Notes: generated by a model not told the origin, from the letters alone. A stretch of 64,000 nucleotides of DNA from CAZHNW01 sp942491575 (GCA_942491575.1 CALOBT010000025.1:3100001-3164000); one strand, 5' to 3'. Shown: positions 25,439 through 35,081, counted from the first letter of the stretch. Translations and numbers: made by a program.

Positions 25439-26977
25439 TTATTTACTTTTTTCTTTTTTCTTGGAATGTATACTGTTTCCCTTCATTGAAAGAATGCGTA
25501 TCTCCACGCGCCGGTTGACTGACATCTCCTTTTTGGTTCCTTTTTTTATTAAAAGCTGCTCAAAACCATAACCTTTAGCAGTCATTCTGTTTTTATCGAT
25601 ACCTTTTTCTGTTAGATACTTTTTTACTGCGGTGGCCCTTTTTTGGGATAATCTCTTATTATATCTGGATGATCCGACATTGTCGGTATGGCCCGATATT
25701 TCTATTCTCATTTCAGGATTTTTCTTCATAAGTGCCAGGAGCCTTTGGAGTTCCTGATCAGCTTCAGAAAGGATTCTGTCACTGCGGTATTCAAAGTACA
25801 GGTTTCGTAGAATCATCCTGGTTCCCGTCACTATCGGGGACAGTTTTATGCTTCTATATACGGCATTGGATTTTTCCAGTTTTCTCAGGTCAAATTTTTC
25901 AGAGTAGAAGGTATACCCTTTTTTCTGTACGGATACATCATATTTTTTCCCCTTGCGAAGGATAAAGAAATACTTGCCATCGTGTCTATTGCTGTTTGTC
26001 ACATGGGTAAAGCCATCTTCAATATTGGTAACCCTGATTTCGGCATTTGTAATTATTTTATCGTTTTCAGTCTCCTGGACAATTCCCTCCACGGTCACAA
26101 CCGAGGATTGTCTCATTTTTTCCGGTATGCTTGTCGACCTTATCCGGTATTTCTCTCCTGACTCTGTTGTGGGACGGGAGATATAGATAATATCTCCCGT
26201 CGCAGGGACTGAGGACATGCGGTCATCAAAGGGTGTATTAATAGTTGGGCCGAGGTTTACCGGTTCAGTCCACATTCCGCTGCTGAGCATTTCTGTTTTG
26301 TAAAGATCGTATCCGCCAAAACCTCCGGGCCGGGCCGAACTAAAGAGAAGAGTCCTTCCATCTGCAAGAATAATAGGTCCGAAATCGGATGTAGATGAAT
26401 TAACAGGTGGTGGGAGTAATTCTGGTGTGGTCCATTTATTCTCAACTTTACGTGATATAAATATTCCAAAAATATGCCCTTTATACCCTTCTTTATCAGG
26501 GCACTCCCGGATAAAGAAGAGAGATTTCCCGTCAGGCGAAATTGAAGCAAAACCGTCATAGCCCTTTGAGTTAACGGGAGTGCCGAAGTTTTCCGGTTTG
26601 CTGAAACTGAGTTTTCCCAGCCTTTTTGATATCCAGATGTCAACTCCCCCCTTGCCATTTTTATTATCCGAGCTGAGAAGAAGGTAGTTCTGGTCATAGG
26701 TGATAAATGGACCCGCGGTATTGCCTTCATGACCATTTGAGAGTGATAGGGGTACCGGCGGAAGCCAGGTTTTTCCCGCCTTTACCCGCACATATATTTT
26801 ATAGGTACCGGAGGAAAGCCGGTTTGACTGAAAGATCATAATCTTGCCATCGGGAGAGATGGAAGGACTATGTTCGGAATAATTCAGGTTGCGAACACAG
26901 CCCATACACACGGTAGTAATAAATAATATTAAAAGTAATAATAATTTTTCAGGGAACGAAATATTAAGCCTGGACAT
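25439..26977 (-). CDS. Exported OmpA-family protein with PD40 repeats (peptidoglycan-binding)
   Basis: 512 residues. The N-terminus is a signal sequence ending near TTVCMGC; the Cys context is atypical for a lipobox but lipidation is likely. Residues about 30-290 contain WD40/PD40-like repeats (SPSISPDGKIMIFQSNR, SPDGKSLFFI, DGRTLLFSSARPGGFGGYDLY). About 295-375 is a carboxypeptidase-regulatory-like beta domain (VEGIVQETENDKIITNAEIRVT). About 385-500 is an OmpA C-terminal domain: LYFEYRSDRILSEA, ISGHTDNVGSSRYNKRLSQKRA, VNRRVEIRI, including the Asp and Arg that bind diaminopimelate. This is the standard Pal/OmpA-PD40 outer-membrane protein anchored to peptidoglycan. It lies 25 bp downstream of tex in the same direction and is probably in that operon. 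Confidence 0.88.
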   Translation of the reverse strand: MSRLNISFPEKLLLLLILFITTVCMGCVRNLNYSEHSPSISPDGKIMIFQSNRLSSGTYKIYVRVKAGKTWLPPVPLSLSNGHEGNTAGPFITYDQNYLLLSSDNKNGKGGVDIWISKRLGKLSFSKPENFGTPVNSKGYDGFASISPDGKSLFFIRECPDKEGYKGHIFGIFISRKVENKWTTPELLPPPVNSSTSDFGPIILADGRTLLFSSARPGGFGGYDLYKTEMLSSGMWTEPVNLGPTINTPFDDRMSSVPATGDIIYISRPTTESGEKYRIRSTSIPEKMRQSSVVTVEGIVQETENDKIITNAEIRVTNIEDGFTHVTNSNRHDGKYFFILRKGKKYDVSVQKKGYTFYSEKFDLRKLEKSNAVYRSIKLSPIVTGTRMILRNLYFEYRSDRILSEADQELQRLLALMKKNPEMRIEISGHTDNVGSSRYNKRLSQKRATAVKKYLTEKGIDKNRMTAKGYGFEQLLIKKGTKKEMSVNRRVEIRILSMKGNSIHSKKKEKSK

Positions 26978-27002
26978 CTGCTATTCCTCAATATTTTGGA
27001 TA

Positions 27003-29132
27003 TTAATTTTTAACCTGTTTAATAGAAAGAGCGATCCTCTTCCTTTCCGCATCCAGAGAAATCACCTTCGCGGTGATACGGTCTCCAACGGCAAGACACT
27101 CGTTTATATCTTCAACATACCTGTCCGCCACCTCTGAAATATGTACCAGGCCCTTCTCCTTTAATCCGATATCCACAAAGGCGCCAAAGGCCACTACATT
27201 ATCTACAATACCATTCACCACCATTCCGGGTTCGAGGTCATCAAAGGAAGTCAAGTCATCACTGAAGGGGGCCTCCTGATAATCACTCCGGGGATCGAGG
27301 CCCCGCTGTTTCAGTTCTCCAATAATACTCTCACCCTCAGGAAAATTTTTACTGATCTCCATCAGTTTATCAGTTACTACTGCAGCATTTTCCACCAGTT
27401 CCTCAACAGTACAATTCAGGGATTCCGATATTTTTTCCACGTACCTGTACGACTCAGGGTGCACCCCCGTACTGTCCAGGGGATTATCGCCACCCCGGAT
27501 ACGCAGAAATCCCGCCGCCTGCTCATATGCCTTTTTGCCAATACCCTTTACCTTCTTTAATTCCTCACGGTTACGAAAGTCTCCGTGTTCAAGACGGTAC
27601 CCGGTAATCGCCCGTGCCTTGGCACGGTCCAGTCCTGAGATGTAACTTATGAGGTGATAACCGGCGGTATTTAAATTTATTCCTACCCGGTTAACCCCCC
27701 ACTGGACTGTCTGCTCCAGTTTTTCATTGAGGAGTGCGGGGGTAATGTCGTGCTGGTACTGCCCAACACCGAGGGACCGGGGATCAATCTTCACCAGTTC
27801 AGCCATGGGATCCTGAAATCTCCTGCCTATGGATATTGCGCCGCGCACAGTTACATCAAGATCAGGGAATTCCTCCCGGGCCTCTTCCCCGGCGGAGTAG
27901 ACCGAGGCACCGTCTTCATCCACCAGGGCCACGGTGACATCAAGGTCCCGGCAGAGTTCCTTAATTATAGAGTAGGTTTCCCTTCCGTAGGTGCCGTTCC
28001 CGATGGCAATGCCCTCCACTTCCCCCTTCTCCAGCCAGGGGAGGAGCTTCTTCGCCTCGGCTGGATCTTTGGAAAGATAGATGGTGAGAAATTCCCGGTA
28101 ATTACCCTGCCGGTCCAGGAGACTGCACTTGCAGCCCGTACGCACCCCGGGATCGATGCCGATAATTCCCCGTTGTCCGAAGGGCCCCGCGAGGAGTATC
28201 TTCTCAAGATTCCGGGAAAAATAGGTGACGGATTCCATCTCCGCCCTCTCCTTCAGGACCTTCAGCATATCCTTGCCGATGGAGGGAACCAGATATTTAT
28301 CAAGGGAAAGGGTTGCCGCCTCGCGGAGCAGACTTCCCCCCCCGCTCTTTTTGAAATGGATGTTTTCCACCTTTCCCGCCAGGACCTCGGGTTCCCCCGG
28401 GGGCTCCACCCCGAGATTTACAACCCCCTCCTTCTCGGCGCGCAGCACCGCCATAATCCGGTGGGCCGCCATGGTTTGAACATTTTCAGAAAAATCAAAG
28501 TAATCGCGGTAAGTGCTTCCCTCATCCTTCCTGCCCCGTTTCACCGACGCGGTGACCCGCCCCTTCTCCACGGTTTTCCGCAGGTAGCCCCGCACCTCCG
28601 CATCATCGGCAATATCCTGCACCTGGATGTTCATGGCCCCTTCAAGGGCAGACTCCGTATCGGGCACTTCGTCCCCGGTATATTTCGCCGCAGCCTTCAG
28701 CGCCTCTTCACGGGAAAGAACCTTTTCCAGTATCATCTCCGCAAGGGGGGCCAGGCCCTGTTCCCTGGCACGGTCAGCCAGTGTTTTCTTGCGGGGTTTG
28801 AAGGGAAGATAGAGATCCTCCAGTACCGCAAGTTCCTCTGCCTCTTCCAGTTTCTTTTTCAATCCGGGAGTCAGTTTTTTTTCCTCTGCAAGATAGTTGA
28901 GAATATAGGCGCGGCGTTTTTCAAGCTCCCTGAGATTCTGGAGTTTCTTCAGCACCGTATCCAGCTGTACCTCGTCAAGGCCCCCGGTTCTCTCCTTCCT
29001 GTAACGTGCCATGAAGGGTATGGTGCATCCCTCCTCAACGAGGACATCAACGGCTTCCACCTGGTTTTTTTTCAAACCCAGCAGTTTGGCGGTTTTTTCT
29101 AAAATAATATCGTTTGAAACAGGTTCCTTCAT
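27003..29132 (-). CDS. tex: Tex family transcription accessory protein (S1 RNA-binding)
   Basis: 709 residues. The order is that of Tex: an N-terminal helical domain (CTIPFMARYRKERTGGLDE is diagnostic), an RNase H/YqgF-like domain at about 320-440 (GIDPGVRTGCK, AIGNGTYGRET), helix-hairpin-helix units at about 490-560 (VKGIGKKAYEQAAGFLRI), and a C-terminal S1 domain at about 630-705 (GMVVNGIVDNVVAFGAFVDIG). Tex is a conserved cytoplasmic nucleic-acid-binding factor linked to transcription and toxin expression in some pathogens. It is flanked by a DUF3795 gene 41 bp upstream and an OmpA-like gene 25 bp downstream, all minus strand. Confidence 0.95.
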   Translation of the reverse strand: MKEPVSNDIILEKTAKLLGLKKNQVEAVDVLVEEGCTIPFMARYRKERTGGLDEVQLDTVLKKLQNLRELEKRRAYILNYLAEEKKLTPGLKKKLEEAEELAVLEDLYLPFKPRKKTLADRAREQGLAPLAEMILEKVLSREEALKAAAKYTGDEVPDTESALEGAMNIQVQDIADDAEVRGYLRKTVEKGRVTASVKRGRKDEGSTYRDYFDFSENVQTMAAHRIMAVLRAEKEGVVNLGVEPPGEPEVLAGKVENIHFKKSGGGSLLREAATLSLDKYLVPSIGKDMLKVLKERAEMESVTYFSRNLEKILLAGPFGQRGIIGIDPGVRTGCKCSLLDRQGNYREFLTIYLSKDPAEAKKLLPWLEKGEVEGIAIGNGTYGRETYSIIKELCRDLDVTVALVDEDGASVYSAGEEAREEFPDLDVTVRGAISIGRRFQDPMAELVKIDPRSLGVGQYQHDITPALLNEKLEQTVQWGVNRVGINLNTAGYHLISYISGLDRAKARAITGYRLEHGDFRNREELKKVKGIGKKAYEQAAGFLRIRGGDNPLDSTGVHPESYRYVEKISESLNCTVEELVENAAVVTDKLMEISKNFPEGESIIGELKQRGLDPRSDYQEAPFSDDLTSFDDLEPGMVVNGIVDNVVAFGAFVDIGLKEKGLVHISEVADRYVEDINECLAVGDRITAKVISLDAERKRIALSIKQVKN

Positions 29133-29173
29133 AATGATTCCTTTCCTGGCCTTAAATTGATTATTACGTTTAA

Positions 29174-29620
29174 TTACCGGTATCGCGGCTCATCCTTTAC
29201 CCTGAGGCAGTAGGCCTCCACTCCCCTCTCTTCCATTTCATTGTTCATGGCTATCCAACGCTGCTTCAGGTCTTCATCGAAATTGCTGTTTTCGCAGGGA
29301 AACTCGTCACACTGAAAACAGAAATCGATCCCCTTTTCAGAGGCACATGGCTGTACCCCGCAATTGGGATATTTACACTTCCCGGCACGGCAACCATCAC
29401 AATCAGCTTCGGTGAGATATTCAAGAAATTCTTTGAACTCCGGATATTTCCTGAATTTTTCATCAAAACTGCTGAACCGCTCTGCGTAACGGTCGAAATC
29501 CCCCAAGGGCTGACGAAGGGAATCCGCATTTTTACGGATCTCTCCCTGTCGATAGAAAATACATTTCCCGCAGCTGAGCCCGCAGTAGCCCATATTCTTT
29601 TTTATCTCTTCATAGTTCAT
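29174..29620 (-). CDS. DUF3795 cysteine-rich protein
   Basis: 148 residues. The ATG at 29620 has GGGGGAA before it and is preferred over the in-frame TTG at 29635. The N-terminus YCGLSCGKCIFYR is the DUF3795 signature, and further Cys follow: ADCDGCRAGKCKYPNCGVQPCA and FCFQCDEFPC. The 13 or so cysteines in this short chain suggest metal or iron-sulfur binding; function unknown for the family. It is first in a probable operon with tex. Confidence 0.8.
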   Translation of the reverse strand: MNYEEIKKNMGYCGLSCGKCIFYRQGEIRKNADSLRQPLGDFDRYAERFSSFDEKFRKYPEFKEFLEYLTEADCDGCRAGKCKYPNCGVQPCASEKGIDFCFQCDEFPCENSNFDEDLKQRWIAMNNEMEERGVEAYCLRVKDEPRYR

Positions 29621-29787
29621 AGATTCCCCCAGCAAGAATATTCAACTAAAGCAGAATCCCCAAAAATTGCAACCGTAAATACAATGTGAATATTTAATTC
29701 ATATGTTCATTTGTTTATTTATTATTGACTTTTCATCATGGAAGAGTTCATCTATAATTTATCACATCTCACACCCTGGAGGTTCCC

Positions 29788-30408
29788 ATGAATCAGCCTG
29801 AATTGACCCAAACCGCCCTGGAGCTTTTACGCAATCCCGCCAATTTTCACTGGTCATTTATCACCCTGCTGGCCCTGGTCTTCTATGTATATTTCAATGA
29901 AATTTCAAAGAAAAACTGGCGGGGAATTGCCGCGGGCCTCTCCCTCTACATGGTCCACTGGTTCTTTGAAATACTCAATGCCCTGGTTCAACATTTCTCC
30001 GGCCATGCCCTCTGGACCGTGCCGGCGGGAACCAGTTATCTCCTGCTTATCGGGGTCTGCTGGGAACTGAGCCTGATGTTTTCTATTGCGGGCCTTCTCC
30101 TGTCAAAAATACTTCCCGATGAACCTCAAAAAGTTTTCCATATTGATATCCGTATCCTTTTTGCCGTGGCCAATGCCGCCTTCTTCTCCATATTTGAAAT
30201 ATTCCTCGCCACCACCCCGGCATTTCACTGGGTCTATCCCTGGTGGGGGGCCTTCCCGGTATTCATCACGGTATATATTCCCTTCTTCCTCGCCGCGGGC
30301 TGTGCCTACTACTGGCGGTCTAAAACCAGTAAAATTTTCATCGGTTCACTCTTCATCATTAATGCACTGATGCTGATAGTTTTCGCCGGTATTCTCCGTT
30401 GGATTTAA
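29788..30408 (+). CDS. Integral membrane protein of unknown family
   Basis: 206 residues, GGAGG six bases before the ATG. About six hydrophobic segments are visible (WSFITLLALVFYVYF, GIAAGLSLYMVHWFFEIL, TSYLLLIGVCWELSLMFSIAGLLL, ILFAVANAAFFSIFEIFLA, VFITVYIPFFLAAGCAYYW, GSLFIINALMLIVFAGIL). Conserved-looking His/Trp/Glu within membranes (MVHWFFEI, CWELSLM) might be functional. I do not recognise a family. A perfect TATAAT (29753-29758) lies upstream; a TTGACT is 22 bp away, too far for a normal promoter. Confidence 0.7.
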   Translation: MNQPELTQTALELLRNPANFHWSFITLLALVFYVYFNEISKKNWRGIAAGLSLYMVHWFFEILNALVQHFSGHALWTVPAGTSYLLLIGVCWELSLMFSIAGLLLSKILPDEPQKVFHIDIRILFAVANAAFFSIFEIFLATTPAFHWVYPWWGAFPVFITVYIPFFLAAGCAYYWRSKTSKIFIGSLFIINALMLIVFAGILRWI

Positions 30409-30541
30409 ATTTTCCCCATGGCGGGGCTGACTCCCCCGCCAGATTCTTCCCTCCTTTCCAAATTAAATATCTTTTCTCTTCTCCGGTCCGGGCCGATACT
30501 TAATATATAAACTGATTATTGCAATTCTTTGGGAGCCGTAT

Positions 30542-31159
30542 ATGAGCAAACTTTTCAAATATTTTGGTATTATAGTAAAGGAAGGTGAATATATCTTTCG
30601 GGAAGGTGATGAGGCTGACTGTATGTACCTGATTCATAGCGGAAAGATAAAAATCAGCAAAAGTCGCGGAAACGTTGAAAAACGAATTCAAATTTTAAAG
30701 GAAGGGGAATTCGTCGGTGAAATGGCAATAATAAATACACTTCCCAGATCAGCAGATGCCCTGGCCCTCGAAGAGTGTCAGCTGATTCGTATGGACCGGA
30801 TGTCCTACGAAACTACCATACAAAAAAACCGGCAGTTTGCCCTCAGTTTCATCCAGTTTCTTTCCCAACGCCTGAGGGATACAACAGAACAGCTGACAAC
30901 ACTTTCAGAAAAAGACCGAGTCCAGAAAGTTTTTATAGAAATTATCCGGGACATGATGGTGCACGGAAAGCAGGACAAAAACGGGAAATGGCAGCTGCTG
31001 AAACTGCAGCCCTTCATCGAACGGTACAACAAAACTCACCTGATCGATCAGGAAGATATAATGGGTGTCCTGGATGAAATGATGAAAAATGAACAAATCA
31101 GGTTGAAGTCTGATCAGAATCAGCAGACATGGATTGCCCTGCCCCTGGCAAATCAGTAA
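30542..31159 (+). CDS. Cyclic-nucleotide-binding (CRP/FNR-like) regulator
   Basis: 205 residues. Residues about 10-115 form a cNMP-binding beta roll: EGEYIFREGDEADCMYLIHSGKI and the phosphate-binding cassette FVGEMAIINTLPRSADALA with the Glu and Arg that contact a cyclic nucleotide. The helix after it (NRQFALSFIQFLSQRLRD) is the dimer helix. The C-terminal 80 residues do not show a clear HTH_Crp recognition helix, though IDQEDIMGVLDEMMKNEQI could be a diverged winged helix. Cyclic nucleotide binding is likely; DNA binding less certain. Converges on the next gene with a 10-bp gap. Confidence 0.78.
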   Translation: MSKLFKYFGIIVKEGEYIFREGDEADCMYLIHSGKIKISKSRGNVEKRIQILKEGEFVGEMAIINTLPRSADALALEECQLIRMDRMSYETTIQKNRQFALSFIQFLSQRLRDTTEQLTTLSEKDRVQKVFIEIIRDMMVHGKQDKNGKWQLLKLQPFIERYNKTHLIDQEDIMGVLDEMMKNEQIRLKSDQNQQTWIALPLANQ

Positions 31160-31169
31160 AAAATTTTTA

Positions 31170-31847
31170 TTAATTAAAAGCGATTTCCCTGATCCGCCTG
31201 CGGATTTCCCCAACACCGGGGGCCTCTTTCGAAGTCAGGCTGAAGTATACACTGTCCAGATTATATTCCGGCATGGAATAACAGAAGACAACACCTTCAT
31301 AAGCGGCGAGATGTTCCGACAGGATCTCCAGGGCCATAAAAAGTTTTTCCCTGTAGATACCGCTTCCAGGCGATAGCCCTGCAGTTTCAAGGCATTCCAG
31401 TATCCACTGAGTTGAATGGGGATCAACCACGGCAAAGGTGTAGCAGTACCAGTCATCAACATTTTCGATAAGAAGTTTCCGCTCCCTTTCCGAAAGAATC
31501 TTATAGGCGGGACAGAGAAAATTATCACAGACCTTGCTGCCAAAAAGGGACTGGCCCCTCCCCTCCTCGCCAAAACTGAGGGGATGGAGAAGGCAGCCGG
31601 GGCTTCCCTTCGTAAGGAATCCCTGGAATGCACAGATGTGGGTAGTCTCATCCCGAACAGGTACAGTCTGTTCAATAAAACATTCCTCCTGAAGATACCG
31701 CCAGCCATTATCTCTCCTGAATTTCCCATCCTGCAGAAAAATTTCAAGATTTTCCCGGGAGAGATCTTTCCTGTTCAAAAGACCGCAGCAGGCGCAGCAG
31801 CCTTTAATCTCATCGGGCTGGCATAAAAAGAAGGGATTATCCTTCAT
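31170..31847 (-). CDS. Cysteine-rich protein of unknown function
   Basis: 225 residues. Cys clusters: GCCACCGLL near residue 17, EECFIEQ, HICAFQGF, GCLLHPLSF and VCDNFLCPA (about 105-113). The pattern resembles YkgJ/UPF0153-type proteins that bind zinc or an iron-sulfur cluster (C-x2-C..C-x-F..G-C-x-x-H-P..C-x4-C), but the spacing is not a clean match. The C-terminal half is helical and unassigned. It lies 45 bp downstream of the aconitase gene and may share its transcript. Confidence 0.65.
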   Translation of the reverse strand: MKDNPFFLCQPDEIKGCCACCGLLNRKDLSRENLEIFLQDGKFRRDNGWRYLQEECFIEQTVPVRDETTHICAFQGFLTKGSPGCLLHPLSFGEEGRGQSLFGSKVCDNFLCPAYKILSERERKLLIENVDDWYCYTFAVVDPHSTQWILECLETAGLSPGSGIYREKLFMALEILSEHLAAYEGVVFCYSMPEYNLDSVYFSLTSKEAPGVGEIRRRIREIAFN

Positions 31848-31892
31848 GTTAAATGATGCCTGCGGAGAGGCAGAAATGCCCCGCCTGCATCA

Positions 31893-33821
31893 TCATGCCT
31901 GTTTCCGGGTATAGTTGAGAAGTCCACCATCGAGGAGAATCTTCCTTTGCCGCTCGGAGGCGAAAAGATCAAATTGATACTCTTTCCCGCCGATGGTTAC
32001 CGGAATTAAATCACTCTCTGCAACAAGTCTCCGCAGATCTGTTGCAACCATTTCCTGTCCGAGTTCTATACCGTCATAATCACTCTCATCCTTAAATAGA
32101 AGAGGAATGATTCCAAAATTAACGAGATTACCTGAATGAATCCGCTCAAAGGATTTAACCATTACCAGGCGGACTCCAAGGTACATTGGACAGATTGCCG
32201 CATGCTCACGGCTTGATCCCTGACCGTAACTCATACCGCCAACAATGCCGGTAAAAATACCCTTCTCCCTGTTTGACAGGGTTTTACCGGCGAATTCAGC
32301 ATCAACACCTTCAAAGACATACTGCGAATATGCTGGAATATTTGACCGGTACTTGAGGCGCTGCCCCGCCGGCATGATATGGTCGGTTGTAATTTTATCA
32401 CCAACCTTCAATCCTATGACACCGCGAATCTCATCCATGAGGGGTTCAGTGTAGGGGGGATCACCGATGTTGGGGCCACGGAATATTTCGATTTTTTTAT
32501 CCGAGGGGGGAAGAACCATGGAGTCATCAATGAGAAATTCCGTCGGCATGGCCACATCGGGGTAGTCCCCTGCAGCCTGGTCCAGTGGATTAACAAGGGT
32601 CCCCGTCAGTGCACTGAGTGCCGCCGTTTCAGGGCTTGCAAGGTATATCTGACCGGACTGAGTGCCTGATCTTCCTTCAAAATTGCGGTTATTGGTACGG
32701 AGAGATATTCCCTTCGTAACAGGGGCCTGTCCAGAACCGATACAGAAACCACATGCTGACTCCATGATACGTGCCCCGGCGGAAATAAGATCCGTCAGTG
32801 CTCCATTGGCGGCAATCATCTCAAATACCTGTTTTGATCCCGGGGCAACAACAAGGCTCACCTCGGGGGATACCTTCTTCCCTTTCAATATAGCCGCAAC
32901 TGTCATCAGGTCTTTATATGAAGCATTGGTACAGCTACCAATGGCCACCTGATCGACCTTCATTCCCTTCAGTTCTTCGATGGTCTTGATATTGTCTGGT
33001 GAATGGGGGCATGCCACCATTGGCTCCAGCTCGGAAAGATTTATCATTATAGTCCGGTCATACTCCGCATCCCCGTCTGGAATCAATTCTCTCCACTGGT
33101 CTCCCCTTCCCTGGGCATCGAGAAATTCCTTTGTTATTTCATCGCTGGGGAAGACGGAAGTGGTAACACCCAGTTCTGCCCCCATATTCGTAATAGTGGC
33201 CCGCTCCGGAACCGACAGAGTCTTAATACCCTCGCCAGAGTATTCAGCGACACAGCCGACATTTCCCTTTGTCGTCAGGATTTCAAGAACCTTAAGGATA
33301 ACATCCTTTGCTGCAACCCAGGGTCTTAATTTTCCCGTTAATTCAATTTTGATTACCCTGGGGGAAGTCAAAAAGAAAGGGCCGCCCCCCATAGCAACAG
33401 CGACATCGAGCCCACCGGCTCCGATAGATATCATGCCAATACCTCCACCAGTCGGTGTATGGCTGTCTGAACCGAGGAGGGTTGTACCGGGCCTACCGAA
33501 GCGTTCCAGGTGCACCTGGTGACAGATACCGTTTCCCGCCTTAGAGTAGTGAATACCAAAATTAGCATTCATGGTCTGGAGATACCGGTGATCATCGGCA
33601 TTTTCAAATCCCATCTGCAGGGTATTGTGATCAACATATGATACGGAAAGATCTGTTTTTACCCTTGGAATTTCCATTGCCTCGAACTGCAGGTACGCCA
33701 TGGTACCGGTAGCATCCTGTGTCAGGGTCTGATCGATTCGGATACCGATCTCGTTCCCCTGGACAAGTTCCCCCTCAACAAGGTGTTCCTTCAATATTTT
33801 ATAAGTTACTGAATGTCCCAT
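31893..33821 (-). CDS. Aconitate hydratase
   Basis: 642 residues, AGAGG upstream of the ATG. This is the shorter aconitase type found in many anaerobes and spirochaetes, close in layout to the mitochondrial enzyme. Cluster ligands are seen in GSCTNAS and in ACGFCIGSG. Other hallmarks are LLGSDSHTPTGGGIGM, the substrate-binding RTNNRNFEGRSG and, in the swivelling C-terminal domain, GQGSSREHAA and GIIPL. It converts citrate to isocitrate through cis-aconitate using a 4Fe-4S cluster. No other citric-acid-cycle gene is adjacent, which is usual for a branched cycle in a fermenting or microaerophilic cell. Product certain; gene symbol left open because acn nomenclature differs among classes. Confidence 0.95.
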   Translation of the reverse strand: MGHSVTYKILKEHLVEGELVQGNEIGIRIDQTLTQDATGTMAYLQFEAMEIPRVKTDLSVSYVDHNTLQMGFENADDHRYLQTMNANFGIHYSKAGNGICHQVHLERFGRPGTTLLGSDSHTPTGGGIGMISIGAGGLDVAVAMGGGPFFLTSPRVIKIELTGKLRPWVAAKDVILKVLEILTTKGNVGCVAEYSGEGIKTLSVPERATITNMGAELGVTTSVFPSDEITKEFLDAQGRGDQWRELIPDGDAEYDRTIMINLSELEPMVACPHSPDNIKTIEELKGMKVDQVAIGSCTNASYKDLMTVAAILKGKKVSPEVSLVVAPGSKQVFEMIAANGALTDLISAGARIMESACGFCIGSGQAPVTKGISLRTNNRNFEGRSGTQSGQIYLASPETAALSALTGTLVNPLDQAAGDYPDVAMPTEFLIDDSMVLPPSDKKIEIFRGPNIGDPPYTEPLMDEIRGVIGLKVGDKITTDHIMPAGQRLKYRSNIPAYSQYVFEGVDAEFAGKTLSNREKGIFTGIVGGMSYGQGSSREHAAICPMYLGVRLVMVKSFERIHSGNLVNFGIIPLLFKDESDYDGIELGQEMVATDLRRLVAESDLIPVTIGGKEYQFDLFASERQRKILLDGGLLNYTRKQA

Positions 33822-33999
33822 ATTAACCTCTGTTTTACATTTGAATTTTTCGTACTATCAGGGAGCCCCGGTGGGGCGGCATTCTGCTGATGTGAAGACT
33901 CCTAGCCTACGCCCCGGAGGCAAATCATGGCAAGCATTTTTTAGCAGATAAAAACGATTCAGACTCAAGAATTGATGAAGAGGAACCGATATAATATAA

Positions 34000-34284
34000 A
34001 TGAATATCTCTTCAGGCATCGCTGAAATAAATCTTCCCCGCAGCAAAGGGCCGGAAAAGGTCTACATCTGGCCAGGTTTTCCACGCGGAAAGGTTCAACC
34101 GGTACAGCAGGTAACACACCGCACTGAAAGTAATATTCCCTACTATAAGGCAGCCCCGGAAGAACGGGACCGGATCATTAATCGGTACCGGGAAAGTTCT
34201 TACCAGGAGTATTCCCTGCAGGGGGATGCCGGCAAGAAGGGTAACATCGTCAGTCCCGGATCCCTGTTTGAAGCAGTAGTATAG
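34000..34284 (+). CDS. Small hypothetical protein
   Basis: 94 residues. The composition is that of a real protein (IYWPGFPRGKVQPVQQ-like turn, PYYKAAPEERDRI, then KKGNIVSPGSLFEAVV at the C-terminus). There is no good ribosome site: AAGAGG lies about 16 bases upstream. A TATAAT at 33990-33995 touches the start, so either leaderless translation or a different promoter is possible. An overlapping minus-strand frame (34012-34305) is judged a shadow. No family recognised; the K-G-x-I-x-x-P-G-x-x-x-(D/E)-A ending recurs in small proteins near flagellar genes, an impression I cannot confirm. Confidence 0.5.
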   Translation: MNISSGIAEINLPRSKGPEKVYIWPGFPRGKVQPVQQVTHRTESNIPYYKAAPEERDRIINRYRESSYQEYSLQGDAGKKGNIVSPGSLFEAVV

Positions 34285-34344
34285 AATTCCGGATTTCACA
34301 GGCAACTTTTAACTAACCAATTAATCAAAAAATTCCTCTTCTAC

Positions 34345-34372
34345 TTGACTTTTATTATTTTTTCACTATTTT
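34345..34372 (+). promoter_or_regulatory. Promoter for the beta-barrel gene at 34411
   Basis: TTGACT (34345-34350), 16-bp T-rich spacer, TATTTT (34367-34372), 38 bp before the ATG. Confidence 0.5.
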
Positions 34373-34410
34373 TGTTCAATGCAAATCACTTTCAAAGGAG
34401 AATCGGTATT

Positions 34411-35028
34411 ATGAAAAAATTACTTCTTACTTTTATTTCCCTTCTGATGGCGGGATTATTCACTGCTGCATCAGCGGGGACTGCCGAAATGGGTGTTTCC
34501 CTCGGTATAGGGTACCCGGAATATCCTGAGCAGGTTTCTTTCGATATGGGTGTATTCGTAGACTATCAGATTAATCCTTTCCTGGCAGTAGGCCTCGAAT
34601 CAGGCTTTGACTGGGTGCTCAAAGAGTATAGCGCGGGTTCAACAACTGTAGGCTCATTGGGACCTCTGACTCAAAAGGAAAGATTCAACTTTTACTCCAT
34701 TCCTATACTCGGTATGGTTACCTTTACAATTCCCCTTGAGGGATCTCCAATCAAGCCGTTTATTTCCGGCGGAGCTGGTTATTCCCTGACCATCTATGAT
34801 GCCCCGGGCGATAACTGGACCTTTCAGGGATTTACCTGGCAGGCTATGGCTGGTGCCGCCATTGAGCTTGGTGAAAACGCCATGGGCATGAAGGTACTTA
34901 TTGAAGCGGGATACCGCGGTACCATGATAGAAAAAGAAATCAGCGGTGTAGATGTGGAACTCGAAATGTCTTCTCCCATCGTGCGTGTCGGGGTTGTCTT
35001 TCCCCTCACCAGGGGCGATGAGTGGTAA
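34411..35028 (+). CDS. Small outer-membrane beta-barrel protein
   Basis: 205 residues. The ATG at 34411 has AAAGGAG before it and begins a signal peptide (MKKLLLTFISLLMAGLFTAA, cleavage near ASAG). The mature chain has about eight alternating amphipathic strands: MGVSLGIGYPEY, DMGVFVDYQIN, VGLESGFDWV, FYSIPILGMVTFTI, ISGGAGYSLTIY, MAGAAIELGE, VLIEAGYRGTMI and SPIVRVGVVFPL. This is the OmpX/OmpW-like 8-strand porin pattern (PF13505-type). Ligand unknown. A strong terminator follows. Confidence 0.75.
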   Translation: MKKLLLTFISLLMAGLFTAASAGTAEMGVSLGIGYPEYPEQVSFDMGVFVDYQINPFLAVGLESGFDWVLKEYSAGSTTVGSLGPLTQKERFNFYSIPILGMVTFTIPLEGSPIKPFISGGAGYSLTIYDAPGDNWTFQGFTWQAMAGAAIELGENAMGMKVLIEAGYRGTMIEKEISGVDVELEMSSPIVRVGVVFPLTRGDEW

Positions 35029-35057
35029 AAAAACTCTCCGGCTGAAAAACAAAAAAA

Positions 35058-35081
35058 GCGGTGGCAACACCGCTTTTTTTT
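35058..35081. terminator. Bidirectional rho-independent terminator
   Basis: Stem GCGGTG/CACCGC with loop GCAA, T8 on the plus strand and A7 on the other side. It ends the barrel gene and reaches the stop codon of the convergent coiled-coil gene. Confidence 0.88.

Noticed and set aside
27750..29102. 450-codon plus-strand frame opposite tex
   Set aside because: Antisense shadow of a GC-rich stretch of tex; no ribosome site and no recognisable domain, while tex is unmistakable.
29725..29758. Promoter TTGACT/TATAAT before the membrane protein at 29788
   Set aside because: The spacer is 22 bp, outside the working range; the TATAAT alone is mentioned with the gene.
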